DNA of 64,000 nt from Terriglobia bacterium (GCA_020072785.1 JAIQGG010000001.1:248001-312000); one strand, 5' to 3'; positions 43,888 through 55,833 are shown, counted from the first letter of the stretch. Numbers and translations: made by a program. Notes: generated by a model from the letters alone, not told the origin.

Positions 43888-44232
43888 ATGACAATTCGAG
43901 GGAACTGGTACGTGAAGGCAGTGGTGGTGATGACGGCGCTGGCGGTGATCTTTCTGCTGAGCGCGCCGGTCCAGGCGCAGGGCGCCGGGGAGAAGGTGTA
44001 TAAAGCGAAGTGCGCCATGTGCCACGGAGCCGACGGGGCCGGAGCCACGGCGGCGGGCAAGGCCATGAAGGTGACCAGCCTGTGTTCGGACGAAGCCAAG
44101 AAAGCCAGCGACGCCGAATGGACGGAACTCATCGTCAAGGGCAAGAACAAGATGCCCGCGTACGACAAGAAGCTTAGCGAGGCCGAAATCAAGGACGTCA
44201 TCGCCTACATGCGGGGCCTCTGCAAGAAGTAA
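43888..44232 (+). CDS. Periplasmic monoheme cytochrome c
   Basis: A 114-residue class I cytochrome c with a signal peptide ending APVQAQ, haem motif CAMCH at residues 42-46 and a likely axial Met in NKMPAYDKKL. GGGAGAAG precedes the ATG. It is similar to the protein at 40632 in layout (CAMCHG...KMPAY), probably a duplicate shuttle for the downstream complexes. Confidence 0.88.
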   Translation: MTIRGNWYVKAVVVMTALAVIFLLSAPVQAQGAGEKVYKAKCAMCHGADGAGATAAGKAMKVTSLCSDEAKKASDAEWTELIVKGKNKMPAYDKKLSEAEIKDVIAYMRGLCKK

Positions 44233-44273
44233 GGCGGGCCCGGCGGCCCGGGCAAGAAACCCTGCGGTATCCG

Positions 44274-44306
44274 GCAGTCCCCGGCGGAAGCAGCGCCGGG
44301 GACTGC
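44274..44306 (+). terminator. Strong hairpin between cytochrome genes
   Basis: GCAGTCCCCGGCG and CGCCGGGGACTGC form a perfect 13-bp stem with a 7-base loop, 42 bases after the monoheme cytochrome stop. No T-run follows, so it may stabilise the upstream message rather than end it. Confidence 0.5.
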
Positions 44307-44355
44307 ACTCTGCCTGCGTGAAACGGCAAGGGCGAAAAGGCAGCAGCTACCCTCC

Positions 44356-45804
44356 ATGAGACTGCGCGAGAGCATCCGGGACTGGATTCGGCTGGTCTAC
44401 TTCCTGGGGCAAAATTTTATATCCCTGCTGGGCGTGGTGCTGACCACGAGCAGCGCGCTCACGCTGCTGGCCTTCTGGTTCTACGAAGTCCTGTTGACCG
44501 GTCCAGTCCATCCGTACATTGGCATCCTGCTCTTTCTGATCCTGCCGGGCGTTTTTGTGTTCGGGCTGGCGTTGATTCCGGCGGGGATCTGGGTGCGGCA
44601 GCGCGGGCTGCGCGGGCGGGAAGCGCTGCCGCTGCGCTACCCGGCGGTGGACTTCAGCGTGCCGTCGGCGCGCCGGGCCTTCTGGCTGGTGAGCGTGGCC
44701 ACGATGCTGAACCTGCTGATCGTGGGCACGGCGTCGTACCGTGGCGTGGAGTACATGGACACGACGCAATTCTGCGGGCAGACCTGCCACACGGTGATGA
44801 TGCCGGAATTCACGGCCTATCAGAATTCGCCGCACTCCAGCGTCTCCTGCGTGGAATGCCACATCGGACCCGGGGCGGGCTGGTTCGTGCGCTCGAAGCT
44901 CTCCGGAGTGCGCCAGGTCTTTGCGGTGACGCTGCACACGTACTCGCGGCCGATTCCGGCGCCGGTGAAGTTCCTGCGGCCGGCACGGGAGACCTGCGAG
45001 CAATGCCACTGGCCGCAGCGGTTTACCGGCGACAAATTCCTGGTGAAGACCAAGTACAAGGACGACGAGAAGAACACGGCGCTGACGACGGTGCTGGTGA
45101 TGAAGATCGGCGGGCGCACCTGGCAGGGCTCGGTGGGGATCCACGGGCGGCACCTGGACGCCGGGTCGCGCATCCGTTACGTCTCCATCGACGCGCAGCG
45201 CCAGGTGATTCCGGTGGTGTATTACACGGACGACGCGGGGAAGACCGTGGAGTACGTCTCCAGCGACGTGAAGGTTACGCCGGAACAACTGGCGCAGGGC
45301 GAACACCGCACGATGGACTGCGTGGACTGCCACAACCGGCCGACGCATGCGTTCGAGATGCCCGACGGGGCGGTGGATAAGCGCATGGCGGAAGGGCTGA
45401 TCAGTCCCGAACTGCCGTACATCAAGAAGAAGGCGGTGGAGCTGCTGAAGGCGGAGTATCCGGACCGCGACGCGGCGCGGCAGCGCATCGTCAGCGAGAT
45501 CAGCGAGTACTACCGGGCGAACTACCCGCAGATCTACCAGGCGCGGCGCACGATCGTGCAGCAGTCCGCGGAGCAAGTGGCGGCGATCTATGAGCGGAAT
45601 ATTTTTCCGACTATGCGCCTGACCTGGGGCACGCACCCGAACAATCTGGGGCATAACGATTTTCCCGGGTGCTTCCGGTGTCACGACGGCAGCCACACCA
45701 GCGCCGACGGGAAAACGATCAACAACGATTGTTCGGCGTGCCACAACCTGCTGGCGGTGGAAGAAGAGAACCCGAAGGTGCTGACCGACCTGGGGATGAA
45801 GTAG
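44356..45804 (+). CDS. NapC/NirT-like inner-membrane multihaem cytochrome
   Basis: A 482-residue protein. Three N-terminal hydrophobic helices (about 22-45, 55-78 and 95-115) precede a periplasmic domain with six haem motifs: FCGQTCHTVM (a CX3CH), then CVECH, CEQCH, CVDCH, CFRCH and CSACH. The TVMMPEF following the first motif, and CHIGPGAGWFVRSKLSG after the second, are NapC/NirT-type features. Such proteins oxidise quinol and pass electrons to periplasmic cytochromes. The shape resembles Geobacter ImcH, but that identity is not established here. Confidence 0.85.
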   Translation: MRLRESIRDWIRLVYFLGQNFISLLGVVLTTSSALTLLAFWFYEVLLTGPVHPYIGILLFLILPGVFVFGLALIPAGIWVRQRGLRGREALPLRYPAVDFSVPSARRAFWLVSVATMLNLLIVGTASYRGVEYMDTTQFCGQTCHTVMMPEFTAYQNSPHSSVSCVECHIGPGAGWFVRSKLSGVRQVFAVTLHTYSRPIPAPVKFLRPARETCEQCHWPQRFTGDKFLVKTKYKDDEKNTALTTVLVMKIGGRTWQGSVGIHGRHLDAGSRIRYVSIDAQRQVIPVVYYTDDAGKTVEYVSSDVKVTPEQLAQGEHRTMDCVDCHNRPTHAFEMPDGAVDKRMAEGLISPELPYIKKKAVELLKAEYPDRDAARQRIVSEISEYYRANYPQIYQARRTIVQQSAEQVAAIYERNIFPTMRLTWGTHPNNLGHNDFPGCFRCHDGSHTSADGKTINNDCSACHNLLAVEEENPKVLTDLGMK

Positions 45805-45824
45805 TCGGCGCGGAAAGTCCAATC

Positions 45825-48683
<2,859 letters not shown>

Positions 48684-48719
48684 GGGAGGCGGCGATGGGC
48701 GGCGGAGGAAGGTGCTGAG

Positions 48720-50843
48720 ATGCGCGCAATGCGAATAGCGGCGCTGGTCGTGAGCGTGCTGATCCTGGCGGCGGGCACGGCGGCCGGGGAAAAAGAGGAC
48801 CAGGCCTGCCTGGAGTGCCACGGCCAGGCGGGAATGAAGACCGAGGGCGGAAGAAACATTTCCGTCGATCCGGCCAAGCACCGGGCCAGCATGCACGGCA
48901 TCCTGGCGTGCCGGGACTGCCACACGACGCTGCGCGAGTATCCGCATCCAGCGAAGGTCCCGCGGGTGAAATGCGCGACGTGCCACGCCGAGGAAAGCTC
49001 CGACGTGCCCAAAAGCATACACGGCCTGCTGGGCGGGCAGGCCTGCCGATCCTGCCATGGCGATGTGCACGAACTGGCGGCGGGGGCCCAGGTGGCGCCG
49101 GGGAAGTGCGCGGAATGTCATCGGCAAGAAGTCCGCGAGCTGCAGGAAAGCGCGCACGGGCGGGCGGCGAAGTCCGGCGATCCGGACGCGCCGGGATGCG
49201 CGAGCTGCCACGGAGCGGTCCACCGGATACTGGCTTTCAGCGAAGCGGGCGCGCCAGTGGCGAAGAAGAATCTGCCGGACACCTGCGCCAAGTGCCACAG
49301 CAACAAGGAGTTTCTCTCACGGCACCAGATTCCCTTAGCGCATCCCGTGGAAGCCTACCGGCATAGCGTGCACGCGCGCGCGGTGCAGGCCGGGAAGAAC
49401 GCGGCAAGCTGCTCGGATTGCCACGGCAGCCACGGCATCGCGGCGGGGCGCGAGGCGCGCGCGCCGATCAACCACTGGAACGTGGTGGCTACCTGCGGAC
49501 GGTGCCACAGCGCCATCGCGAAGAGCTATCTGGCGAGTGTCCACGGGCAGGCCATGCAGGCGGGGGTGCGCGACGCTCCGGTGTGCACGGATTGCCACGG
49601 CGAGCACAACATTCTTTCTCCGCTGGATGCGGGGTCGCTGGTGAACGCGGCGCGGGTGTCGATGGATACGTGCGCGCGGTGCCACAGCGACGAGCGCCTG
49701 GCCGAGCGCTACAACCTGGCGAGGGACCGCGTGCCGTCGTATGCCGACAGCTTCCACGGGCTGGCCATGCGCCAGGGCTCGCAGACGGTGGCCAACTGCT
49801 CGTCGTGCCACGGCGTGCACGATATCTTCCGCTCGAGCGATCCGCGCTCCACGGTGAATCCCGCGAACCTGGCGAAAACTTGCGGCCACTGCCACGCGGG
49901 CGCGGGGGAAAAATTCGCGATCGGGCCGGTGCACGTGCAGACGGGAAGCGGGCCGGCACATCCGGTGGTGCAGTGGATCCGTTGGATCTACTGGGTGCTG
50001 ATCCCGCTGACGCTGGGATTCATGGTGGCGCACAACGGAGTGGACCTGCTGTCGAAACTGGTGCGGCGGCGCCCGCGGCACGAGGGCCCGCAGCAGGCGC
50101 TGCGCATGAATTTCTACTTTCGCGTGGCGCACTGGGGAGTGATGCTCAGCTTCCCGACGCTGGTGCTCACGGGGTTCGCACTCAAGTATCCCGGAAAATG
50201 GTGGGCGCAGCCGCTGCTGCTGTGGGAGAGCCACGTGGCCTTTCGCGGCACGCTGCACCGGCTGGCGGCGGTGGTGCTGGTGGCGGCGACGCTGTACCAC
50301 TGCGTGCACCTGGCGGTGAACCGGCGCGACCGCGCCTTCCTGAAGGCCATGCTGCCGCGCTTCCGGGACTTCACCGATCTCGTGGACGTCTTCCGCTACA
50401 ACCGGGGCCTGACCACGGAAGAGCCGAAATTCACGAAATTCAATTACGCGGAGAAGATGGAATACTGGGCGTTTCTGTGGGGTACGGCGGTGATGACGTT
50501 CTCGGGCCTTGTGCTGTGGTTTAACAACTTCACGCTGCGCTATTTCCCGAAGTGGGTGCTGGATGCGGCCACGGCGGTGCACTTCTACGAGGCGCTGCTG
50601 GCCACGTTCTCGATTCTGCTGTGGCACTTCTACATGGTCATCTTCGACCCGGTGGTCTATCCCATGGACCTCGCGTGGCTGCACGGCAAGGTTCCCGCGG
50701 AGCATTACCGCCACACGCGGCCGGGCTACTACCGCGCGCTGATGGCCGCGGGGCTGGTGCGCAACCCTTCTGGTCCGGCGGAACCCGCAGCGGCTGCGGA
50801 GACGGAGCCGGAGGAAGTGAAGAACCCGCCGGAACAGGGATAG
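48720..50843 (+). CDS. 13-heme cytochrome c fused to a cytochrome b561-like membrane domain
   Basis: A 707-residue protein with a signal peptide (ALVVSVLILAAGTAAG) and thirteen CxxCH motifs from about residue 30 to 390, from CLECH to CGHCH. Motif pairs follow a CH-then-CHGxH spacing (for example CTDCHGEHNI, CSSCHGVHDI). Membrane helices begin about residue 415, with His in FRVAHWGVMLSFPTLVLTG, GTLHRLAAVVLVAATLYHCVH and VHFYEALLATFSILLWHFYM. It looks paralogous in design to the preceding 19-heme protein. The C-terminal tail is Glu/Ala/Pro-rich. Confidence 0.9.
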   Translation: MRAMRIAALVVSVLILAAGTAAGEKEDQACLECHGQAGMKTEGGRNISVDPAKHRASMHGILACRDCHTTLREYPHPAKVPRVKCATCHAEESSDVPKSIHGLLGGQACRSCHGDVHELAAGAQVAPGKCAECHRQEVRELQESAHGRAAKSGDPDAPGCASCHGAVHRILAFSEAGAPVAKKNLPDTCAKCHSNKEFLSRHQIPLAHPVEAYRHSVHARAVQAGKNAASCSDCHGSHGIAAGREARAPINHWNVVATCGRCHSAIAKSYLASVHGQAMQAGVRDAPVCTDCHGEHNILSPLDAGSLVNAARVSMDTCARCHSDERLAERYNLARDRVPSYADSFHGLAMRQGSQTVANCSSCHGVHDIFRSSDPRSTVNPANLAKTCGHCHAGAGEKFAIGPVHVQTGSGPAHPVVQWIRWIYWVLIPLTLGFMVAHNGVDLLSKLVRRRPRHEGPQQALRMNFYFRVAHWGVMLSFPTLVLTGFALKYPGKWWAQPLLLWESHVAFRGTLHRLAAVVLVAATLYHCVHLAVNRRDRAFLKAMLPRFRDFTDLVDVFRYNRGLTTEEPKFTKFNYAEKMEYWAFLWGTAVMTFSGLVLWFNNFTLRYFPKWVLDAATAVHFYEALLATFSILLWHFYMVIFDPVVYPMDLAWLHGKVPAEHYRHTRPGYYRALMAAGLVRNPSGPAEPAAAAETEPEEVKNPPEQG

Positions 50844-50917
50844 GCCGAAGTTTTCGTTTCCGGACATCATGCCCAAGGCGGATGTGCTAGTGTCTGCGGC
50901 TGGGAGAGCATCGCCAC

Positions 50918-52276
50918 ATGGCCATTCGAACGATCATTGAACCCTTTCGCATCAAGAGCATCGAGGCGATCCACGGCACGACGCGGGAAGAGCGGCGGCG
51001 GCTGATCGAAGCGGCGGGTTACAACCTGTTTTTAGTGGCGGCGGACGCGATCCTGATCGATCTGCTGACGGATTCGGGAACGTCGGCGATGTCCACGGAG
51101 CAGTGGGCGGCGATGATGCGCGGCGACGAAAGCTATGCAGGCTCTTCGAGCTTCGGGCGCTTCCGCGAATCGGTGCAGGGGATCTTCGGCTTCCGGCATG
51201 TGATCCCGACGCACCAGGGGCGCGCGGCGGAACGGATTTTGTTCACGGTGATGTGCAAGAAGGGCGACGTGGTGCCCAATAACACGCATTTCGACACCAC
51301 GCGGGCGAACTGCGAATACGCCGGAGCGGAGGCGCTGGACCTGCCGATCCCGGAAGCGAAGGAGCCGGCGCGGGTGCTGCCCTTCAAGGGCAACATGGAT
51401 ACGGCCAAGCTCACGGAAACCATCGCGCGCGTGGGCGCGAAGCGCATTCCGCTGGTGATGCTCACGGTGACCAACAATTCCGGCGGCGGGCAACCCGTCT
51501 CGATGGCCAACATCCGCGCGGTGAAGGAGATCTGCGCGTGGCACGGCATTCCGCTGTATATCGACGCCTGCCGCTTCGCGGAAAACGCCTACTTCATCAA
51601 GCTGCGCGAGCCAGGCTACGCGGAGAAAACGCCGCGGGCGATCGCCCAGGAGATGTTTTCCCTTGCCGACGGCTGCACCATGTCCGCGAAAAAGGACGGC
51701 CTGGCGAATATCGGCGGTTTCCTGTGCACCAACGATGACCTCCTGGCGCAGCAGGAGAAAGACCTGCTCATCCTCACGGAAGGCTTTCCCACCTACGGCG
51801 GGCTGGCCGGGCGGGACCTGGAAGCGATTGCCGTGGGTTTGAACGAGGCGCTGGAAGAGGTGTACCTGAAATACCGCATCGCGTCCACGGCCTTTCTTGG
51901 CAACCACATCGCCAGCGAGGGCGTGCCCATTATGCAGCCGCCGGGCGGCCATGCGATTTACCTGGATGCGCGGGCGTTTCTGCCGCACATTCCGCTGGAG
52001 CAGTTTCCGGGCGTGGCCCTGGCGGTGGAGCTGTATCTGGAAGGCGGGATCCGTTCCGTGGAGATCGGGCGGCTGATGTTTGGCGAGCACGCCACGATGG
52101 ATCTGGTGCGCCTGGCGATTCCGCGGCGCGTGTACACACAGAGCCACATCGAGTACGTGGTGGAAGTGATCCTGGACGTGTGGCGGCGGCGCGGGGAGAT
52201 CCGCGGCTATGAGGTGACGCAGCAGGCGCCGTTTCTGCGGCACTTCACGGCGCGACTGCGGCCGCTGGCGGGATGA
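50918..52276 (+). CDS. tnaA: Tryptophanase
   Basis: A PLP enzyme that cleaves L-tryptophan to indole, pyruvate and ammonia. The 452-residue protein has GSSSFGRFRESV, THQGRAAERILF and the PLP-Lys motif SAKKDGLANIGGF. Three positions that separate it from tyrosine phenol-lyase all favour tryptophanase: Asp in FDTTR (Thr in the lyase), Ile in SVEIGR (Arg in the lyase) and His in LRHFTARL (Phe in the lyase). No TnaC-type leader was identified in the 74-base gap upstream. It is not obviously related to the cytochrome operon it follows. Confidence 0.88.
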   Translation: MAIRTIIEPFRIKSIEAIHGTTREERRRLIEAAGYNLFLVAADAILIDLLTDSGTSAMSTEQWAAMMRGDESYAGSSSFGRFRESVQGIFGFRHVIPTHQGRAAERILFTVMCKKGDVVPNNTHFDTTRANCEYAGAEALDLPIPEAKEPARVLPFKGNMDTAKLTETIARVGAKRIPLVMLTVTNNSGGGQPVSMANIRAVKEICAWHGIPLYIDACRFAENAYFIKLREPGYAEKTPRAIAQEMFSLADGCTMSAKKDGLANIGGFLCTNDDLLAQQEKDLLILTEGFPTYGGLAGRDLEAIAVGLNEALEEVYLKYRIASTAFLGNHIASEGVPIMQPPGGHAIYLDARAFLPHIPLEQFPGVALAVELYLEGGIRSVEIGRLMFGEHATMDLVRLAIPRRVYTQSHIEYVVEVILDVWRRRGEIRGYEVTQQAPFLRHFTARLRPLAG

Positions 52277-52572
52277 CGGACGCGGATAAAACTTTGGGGA
52301 AGCTGCGGCAAGGCCGGCCGTTCTGGCCTTCCCCGTGCATTAGAAGAAACTGAGGTGAGTGCTCGTCGCCACCCCCCTGGGATGGGTTGCAGCCTCCCGG
52401 ACGTCTCGCCGACACTTCCGAGCGGACGCAACCTACTGATGGACAAAGGCTTATCTGAAATTGGGAAAGCCCATTGTCCGGGCGCGGCACTCACCCCAGA
52501 AGTGCGGGCAGGGCGAATCGGCGCAAAGGGTGAGTGTTCTCGCCCAATCGGCACAGTTAAGGAGATTTGCAC
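52277..52572 (+). promoter_or_regulatory. Structured leader of the transketolase gene with alternative helices
   Basis: 296 bases without a gene. CACTCACCC at 52488-52496 can pair either with GGTGAGTG upstream (52354-52361) or with GGGTGAGTG downstream (52528-52536). The two helices are mutually exclusive. GGTTGC (52385-52390) and GCAACC (52428-52433) frame another stem. The second helix lies just before the ribosome binding site. No known riboswitch consensus (including TPP) was recognised. Confidence 0.5.
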
Positions 52573-54825
52573 ATGAATCCGCTCGAGAAGCACCAAGGGC
52601 AGCGCGGACCGCGCTTGAGTGTGCAGGAGTTGCAGGCGGCGGCTGCGGAAATGCGCGCCATGAACCTGGTGAGCATCTATGCCGCGGGATCGGGTCATCC
52701 GGGCGGCACGCTCTCGGTGATGGACCTTGCCGCGGCATTATACCTGCGCGTGCTGAATCACGATCCCGGCGATCCCAACTGGGCGGAGCGTGACCGCGTC
52801 TTCTGGTCCGCGGGACACAAGGCGCCGGCGCTGTACGTGGCGCTGGGGCGGGCGGGCTATTTCCCGCTGGACGATGTGGTGCTGCTGCGGCAGCTGGGCT
52901 CGGGATTCGAAGGCCATCCCAACTGGCTGAAGGTGCCGGGCGTGGAGATTTCCAGCGGGTCGCTGGGGCAGGGGCTGGGCGCGGCGGTGGGCGATGCGCT
53001 GGCGGGAAAGCTGCGCGGCAGCGGCTACCGCGTGTATGCGCTAATGGGCGACGGCGAGCAGCAGGAGGGGAGCATCTGGGAAGCGGCCATGGCCGCGGCG
53101 CATCACCGACTGGACAATCTCTGCGCCATCGTGGACCGGAACCGGCTGCAAATCGACGGCTGGGTGAAGGATGTGATGAACGTGGAGCCGCTGGCGGAAA
53201 AGTATGCGGCGTTCGGCTGGAACGTGATGGAGATCGACGGGCACGACATGGAGGGAATTCTGCGGGCGTTTGAGTCGGCGCGGGCGGTCGAGGGGCGTCC
53301 GACGGTGATTCTCGCGAACACGGTGAAGGGCAAAGGCGTCTCGTTCATGGAGAATGAGGCGGGCTGGCACGGCGTGGCGCCGAACAAGGAGCAGTTCGAA
53401 CGGGCGCTGCCCGAGCTGCTCGCGCCGGAGTTTCCGCGCGCGCGGGTGGAGGCGCTGCTGGCGCGCGCGGCGGAAAATGCGCGCCGCGTGGCGCAGGAGG
53501 CCAAGGACAGCGTGCCCAAGTTCAGCCGGGACTACTGGTGGAACGCGGGCCAAGCGATGAAAGCGGAGATGGACCCGACGCGCATGGGATTCGGGCGCGG
53601 GCTGGAGCGCGCCGGGGAAGATCCGCGGGTGGTGACGCTGCACGCGGACATCTCCGGATCGATCCGCATCACGGATTTCGAGGCCAAGCATCCGGAGCGC
53701 AAGAACCGCGTCTTCAGCGTGGGCATCGCGGAACAGAACATGATGAGCGTGGCCGCGGGGCTGGCGCGGGAAGGGCTGATCCCGGTGACCGGAACCTACG
53801 GCGTATTCGCCTCCGGGCGCGCCTGGGATCAGATCCGCACGACCATCTGCTATTCGAATCTGAACGTGAAGATCGCCGGGGCGCACGGCGGGATCTCCGT
53901 GGGGCCGGACGGGGCCACGCACCAGTCGCTGGAAGAGATTTCGCTGATGAGCATCCTGCCGAACATGCACGTGGCGGTGCCATGCGATTCCGTGGAGACG
54001 GAAAAGGCCACGCGGCATTGCCTGCTAGAAGTGGCGGGGCCGTGCTACCTGCGTTTTGCGCGCGAGGCCACGCCGGTGGTGAGCACGGCGGAAACGCCGT
54101 ACCGCTTCGGCGTCGCCAACGTCATCCGCTACCGCGGGGCGCAGCCGCGCTTTCTGGACGCCTTCGAAACCATTGCGGGGCCGGAGTACAAGAACGAAGG
54201 GGAGGACGCTACGATCGTGGCCTGCGGGCCGATGGTGGCGGAAGCGATGCGCGCCGCCTGGCTGCTGAAGGAAGAGTATGGGATGGAGACGCGGGTGGTG
54301 AACGTGCACACGGTGAAGCCGCTGGACGTGGCCACGCTGGCGCGCGCCGCGGAGGAGACGCAGGTGGTGGTGACGGCGGAAGAGCACCAGACGGGCGGCT
54401 TCGGGAACCTCGTGGCCGGCGCCATGCTGCGGCACCGCGCGGATTTCCGGCTGCCGCTGCAGCTGGCCATGGTGGGCGTCGCGGACCGTTTCGGGGTATC
54501 CGGAAAGCCCTGGGAGCTGGTGCAGAGCTTCGGCCTGACCGGCGAACATCTCGCGCGGCGCGTGACCGAGCTGCTGGAACAGATGCAGGAATCGCTGGAC
54601 GCCGCGGAGCGCGAGGAAGCAACGTTTCAGTGCGCGCGCTGCGGCGCAGCCATTACCGTGAGCGAGCTGGCGAGTGAATTTCTGCAGCCGGCGGGGGAAG
54701 ACTGCGCGGACTGCCAGCGGCGCGCGCCGGAGCTGTGCATCCAGTGCCACGTGCAGTGGGCGCGCATCAACGAGAACTACACCTGCTTCTGCCGGGAGTG
54801 CCGGGAGAGCACGGTGCTCTGCTGA
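52573..54825 (+). CDS. tkt: Transketolase with a C-terminal zinc-ribbon-like extension
   Basis: A 750-residue thiamine-diphosphate enzyme of the pentose phosphate pathway. Residues ~10-275 form the TPP-binding part (GSGHPGGTLSVMDLAAA, MGDGEQQEGSIWEAAMAAAH, IVDRNRLQIDGW). Residues ~325-665 form the Pyr and C-terminal domains (SVGIAEQNMMSVAAGLA, GAHGGISVGPDGATHQSLE). The last ~70 residues are a Cys-rich tail (CARCG, CADCQ, CIQCH, CFCREC) that ordinary transketolases lack. It is predicted cytoplasmic, so CIQCH is unlikely to bind haem c. ATG 52573 follows AAGGAG. Confidence 0.92.
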   Translation: MNPLEKHQGQRGPRLSVQELQAAAAEMRAMNLVSIYAAGSGHPGGTLSVMDLAAALYLRVLNHDPGDPNWAERDRVFWSAGHKAPALYVALGRAGYFPLDDVVLLRQLGSGFEGHPNWLKVPGVEISSGSLGQGLGAAVGDALAGKLRGSGYRVYALMGDGEQQEGSIWEAAMAAAHHRLDNLCAIVDRNRLQIDGWVKDVMNVEPLAEKYAAFGWNVMEIDGHDMEGILRAFESARAVEGRPTVILANTVKGKGVSFMENEAGWHGVAPNKEQFERALPELLAPEFPRARVEALLARAAENARRVAQEAKDSVPKFSRDYWWNAGQAMKAEMDPTRMGFGRGLERAGEDPRVVTLHADISGSIRITDFEAKHPERKNRVFSVGIAEQNMMSVAAGLAREGLIPVTGTYGVFASGRAWDQIRTTICYSNLNVKIAGAHGGISVGPDGATHQSLEEISLMSILPNMHVAVPCDSVETEKATRHCLLEVAGPCYLRFAREATPVVSTAETPYRFGVANVIRYRGAQPRFLDAFETIAGPEYKNEGEDATIVACGPMVAEAMRAAWLLKEEYGMETRVVNVHTVKPLDVATLARAAEETQVVVTAEEHQTGGFGNLVAGAMLRHRADFRLPLQLAMVGVADRFGVSGKPWELVQSFGLTGEHLARRVTELLEQMQESLDAAEREEATFQCARCGAAITVSELASEFLQPAGEDCADCQRRAPELCIQCHVQWARINENYTCFCRECRESTVLC

Positions 54826-54834
54826 GGGCGAGGA

Positions 54835-55020
54835 TCATTCGCTGCGTTCCGATTCCTCCATTTCTGTGACCGCGAAGCGGTCAACATAGGCTCGGGCTTC
54901 CAGGGCGCGGCGAAAACCGGCTGCGTCCCGGCCGGCGATGCGCGTGAGCACTTCTGCGCCGCCGATGTCCTGCTCCTCCTGAAAAAGCGATTGGAACACT
55001 CCGTGGCCGTACGCGGGCGG
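54835..55020 (-). pseudogene. C-terminal remnant of a DsbA/HCCA-isomerase-like protein
   Basis: The minus-strand frame encodes about 60 residues resembling the end of a DsbA-type (2-hydroxychromene-2-carboxylate isomerase/FrnE) protein: GHGVFQSLFQEEQDIGGAEV, then DAAGFRRALEARAY. There is no CxxC domain or start upstream, since the frame degenerates into non-protein-like sequence. Its last residues (VDRFAVTE) are encoded by the dispersed palindrome at 54866. Confidence 0.45.
54866..54885. repeat. Dispersed palindrome, single copy
   Basis: GTGACCGCGAAGCGGTCAAC, a perfect reverse complement of the unit in the 6405 array. It lies inside the DsbA-like remnant near its 3' end. Confidence 0.85.
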
Positions 55021-55164
55021 CTTCCTCCAGCGGAGCCTCCGCCAGAAAACAGAAGGGTCAGACGTAGTCGGAAGAGACGCGAATGGTTAGACTCAGGACG
55101 GCTCTCCTTGCGCCGGGAAACGTGCGCTGCAGAGAGAGAGTACAGCGGTTCCGGGGAGTGCAGC

Positions 55165-55833
55165 ATGAGCGCGACGCAAGTGACCATCGATGCCGGATTG
55201 AAAACGAAATGCCCGCGGGCGGCGCTGGGGTGCGTGACGGCGCAGGTGACAGCGGGGGAAGCGCCCGCGGCGCTGGCGGAAGAGTTGCAGGCGATCGAGG
55301 AGAAGATCGCGAAGCTGCCGGAGCCGCGCGCGGTGCTGGAGGCGGCGCAGATTGCGGCCACGCGCGCGGGGTATAAGGCATTGGGGAAAGATCCGGCGCG
55401 GTATCGCGGGTCGGCGGAGGCGCTGCTGCGGCGGGTGATTGCGGGCAAGGGATTGCCGCGGATCAACGCCGTGGTGGACGTGATCAATCTGGTGTCGGTG
55501 GAGAGCCGCTACTCGGTCGGATTGTACGATTTGGCGCACATCGCGGGCGAGGTAGTATTTCGCGCGGGCCGCGCCGGGGAGACCTACAAAGGCATCGGCA
55601 AGTACGACCTGAACCTGGAGGGGTTGCCGGTGTTCGCCGACGCGCAGGGGCCGCACGGCAGCCCGACGAGCGATTCGGAGCGCACCATGGTTACGGCGGA
55701 AACGAAGCAGGTCCTCGCGGTGATCGTTTCCTTTGGCGGGACGGAAGGATTGGACCGCTGGGCGCAGCGAATGACCGAACTGCTGGAAAAGTACGCCGGC
55801 GGACGCGAATGTAAGACGCAAATCATCGCTTGA
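55165..55833 (+). CDS. B3/B4 tRNA-binding-domain protein
   Basis: A 222-residue soluble protein resembling the B3/B4 domain of PheRS beta (LLRRVIAGKGLPRINAVVDVINLVSVES, GLYDLAHIAGEVVFRAGRAGE, GPHGSPTSDSERTMV). Free-standing proteins of this type are thought to edit or bind mischarged tRNA. The start MSATQVTID at ATG 55165 has GGGGAG upstream, and the longer frame extends into non-protein-like sequence. Confidence 0.82.
   Translation: MSATQVTIDAGLKTKCPRAALGCVTAQVTAGEAPAALAEELQAIEEKIAKLPEPRAVLEAAQIAATRAGYKALGKDPARYRGSAEALLRRVIAGKGLPRINAVVDVINLVSVESRYSVGLYDLAHIAGEVVFRAGRAGETYKGIGKYDLNLEGLPVFADAQGPHGSPTSDSERTMVTAETKQVLAVIVSFGGTEGLDRWAQRMTELLEKYAGGRECKTQIIA

Noticed and set aside
50918-52276. Tyrosine phenol-lyase
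   Set aside because: Asp, Ile and His at the three discriminating positions match tryptophanase, not the lyase (Thr, Arg, Phe).
52277-52572. TPP riboswitch before transketolase
   Set aside because: The CTGAGA and ACCTGAT consensus elements are absent; only a generic alternative-helix layout is seen.
54660-54825. Transketolase tail as a haem c site because of CIQCH
   Set aside because: The enzyme has no export signal, so haem c attachment is not expected; a zinc-type site is more plausible.
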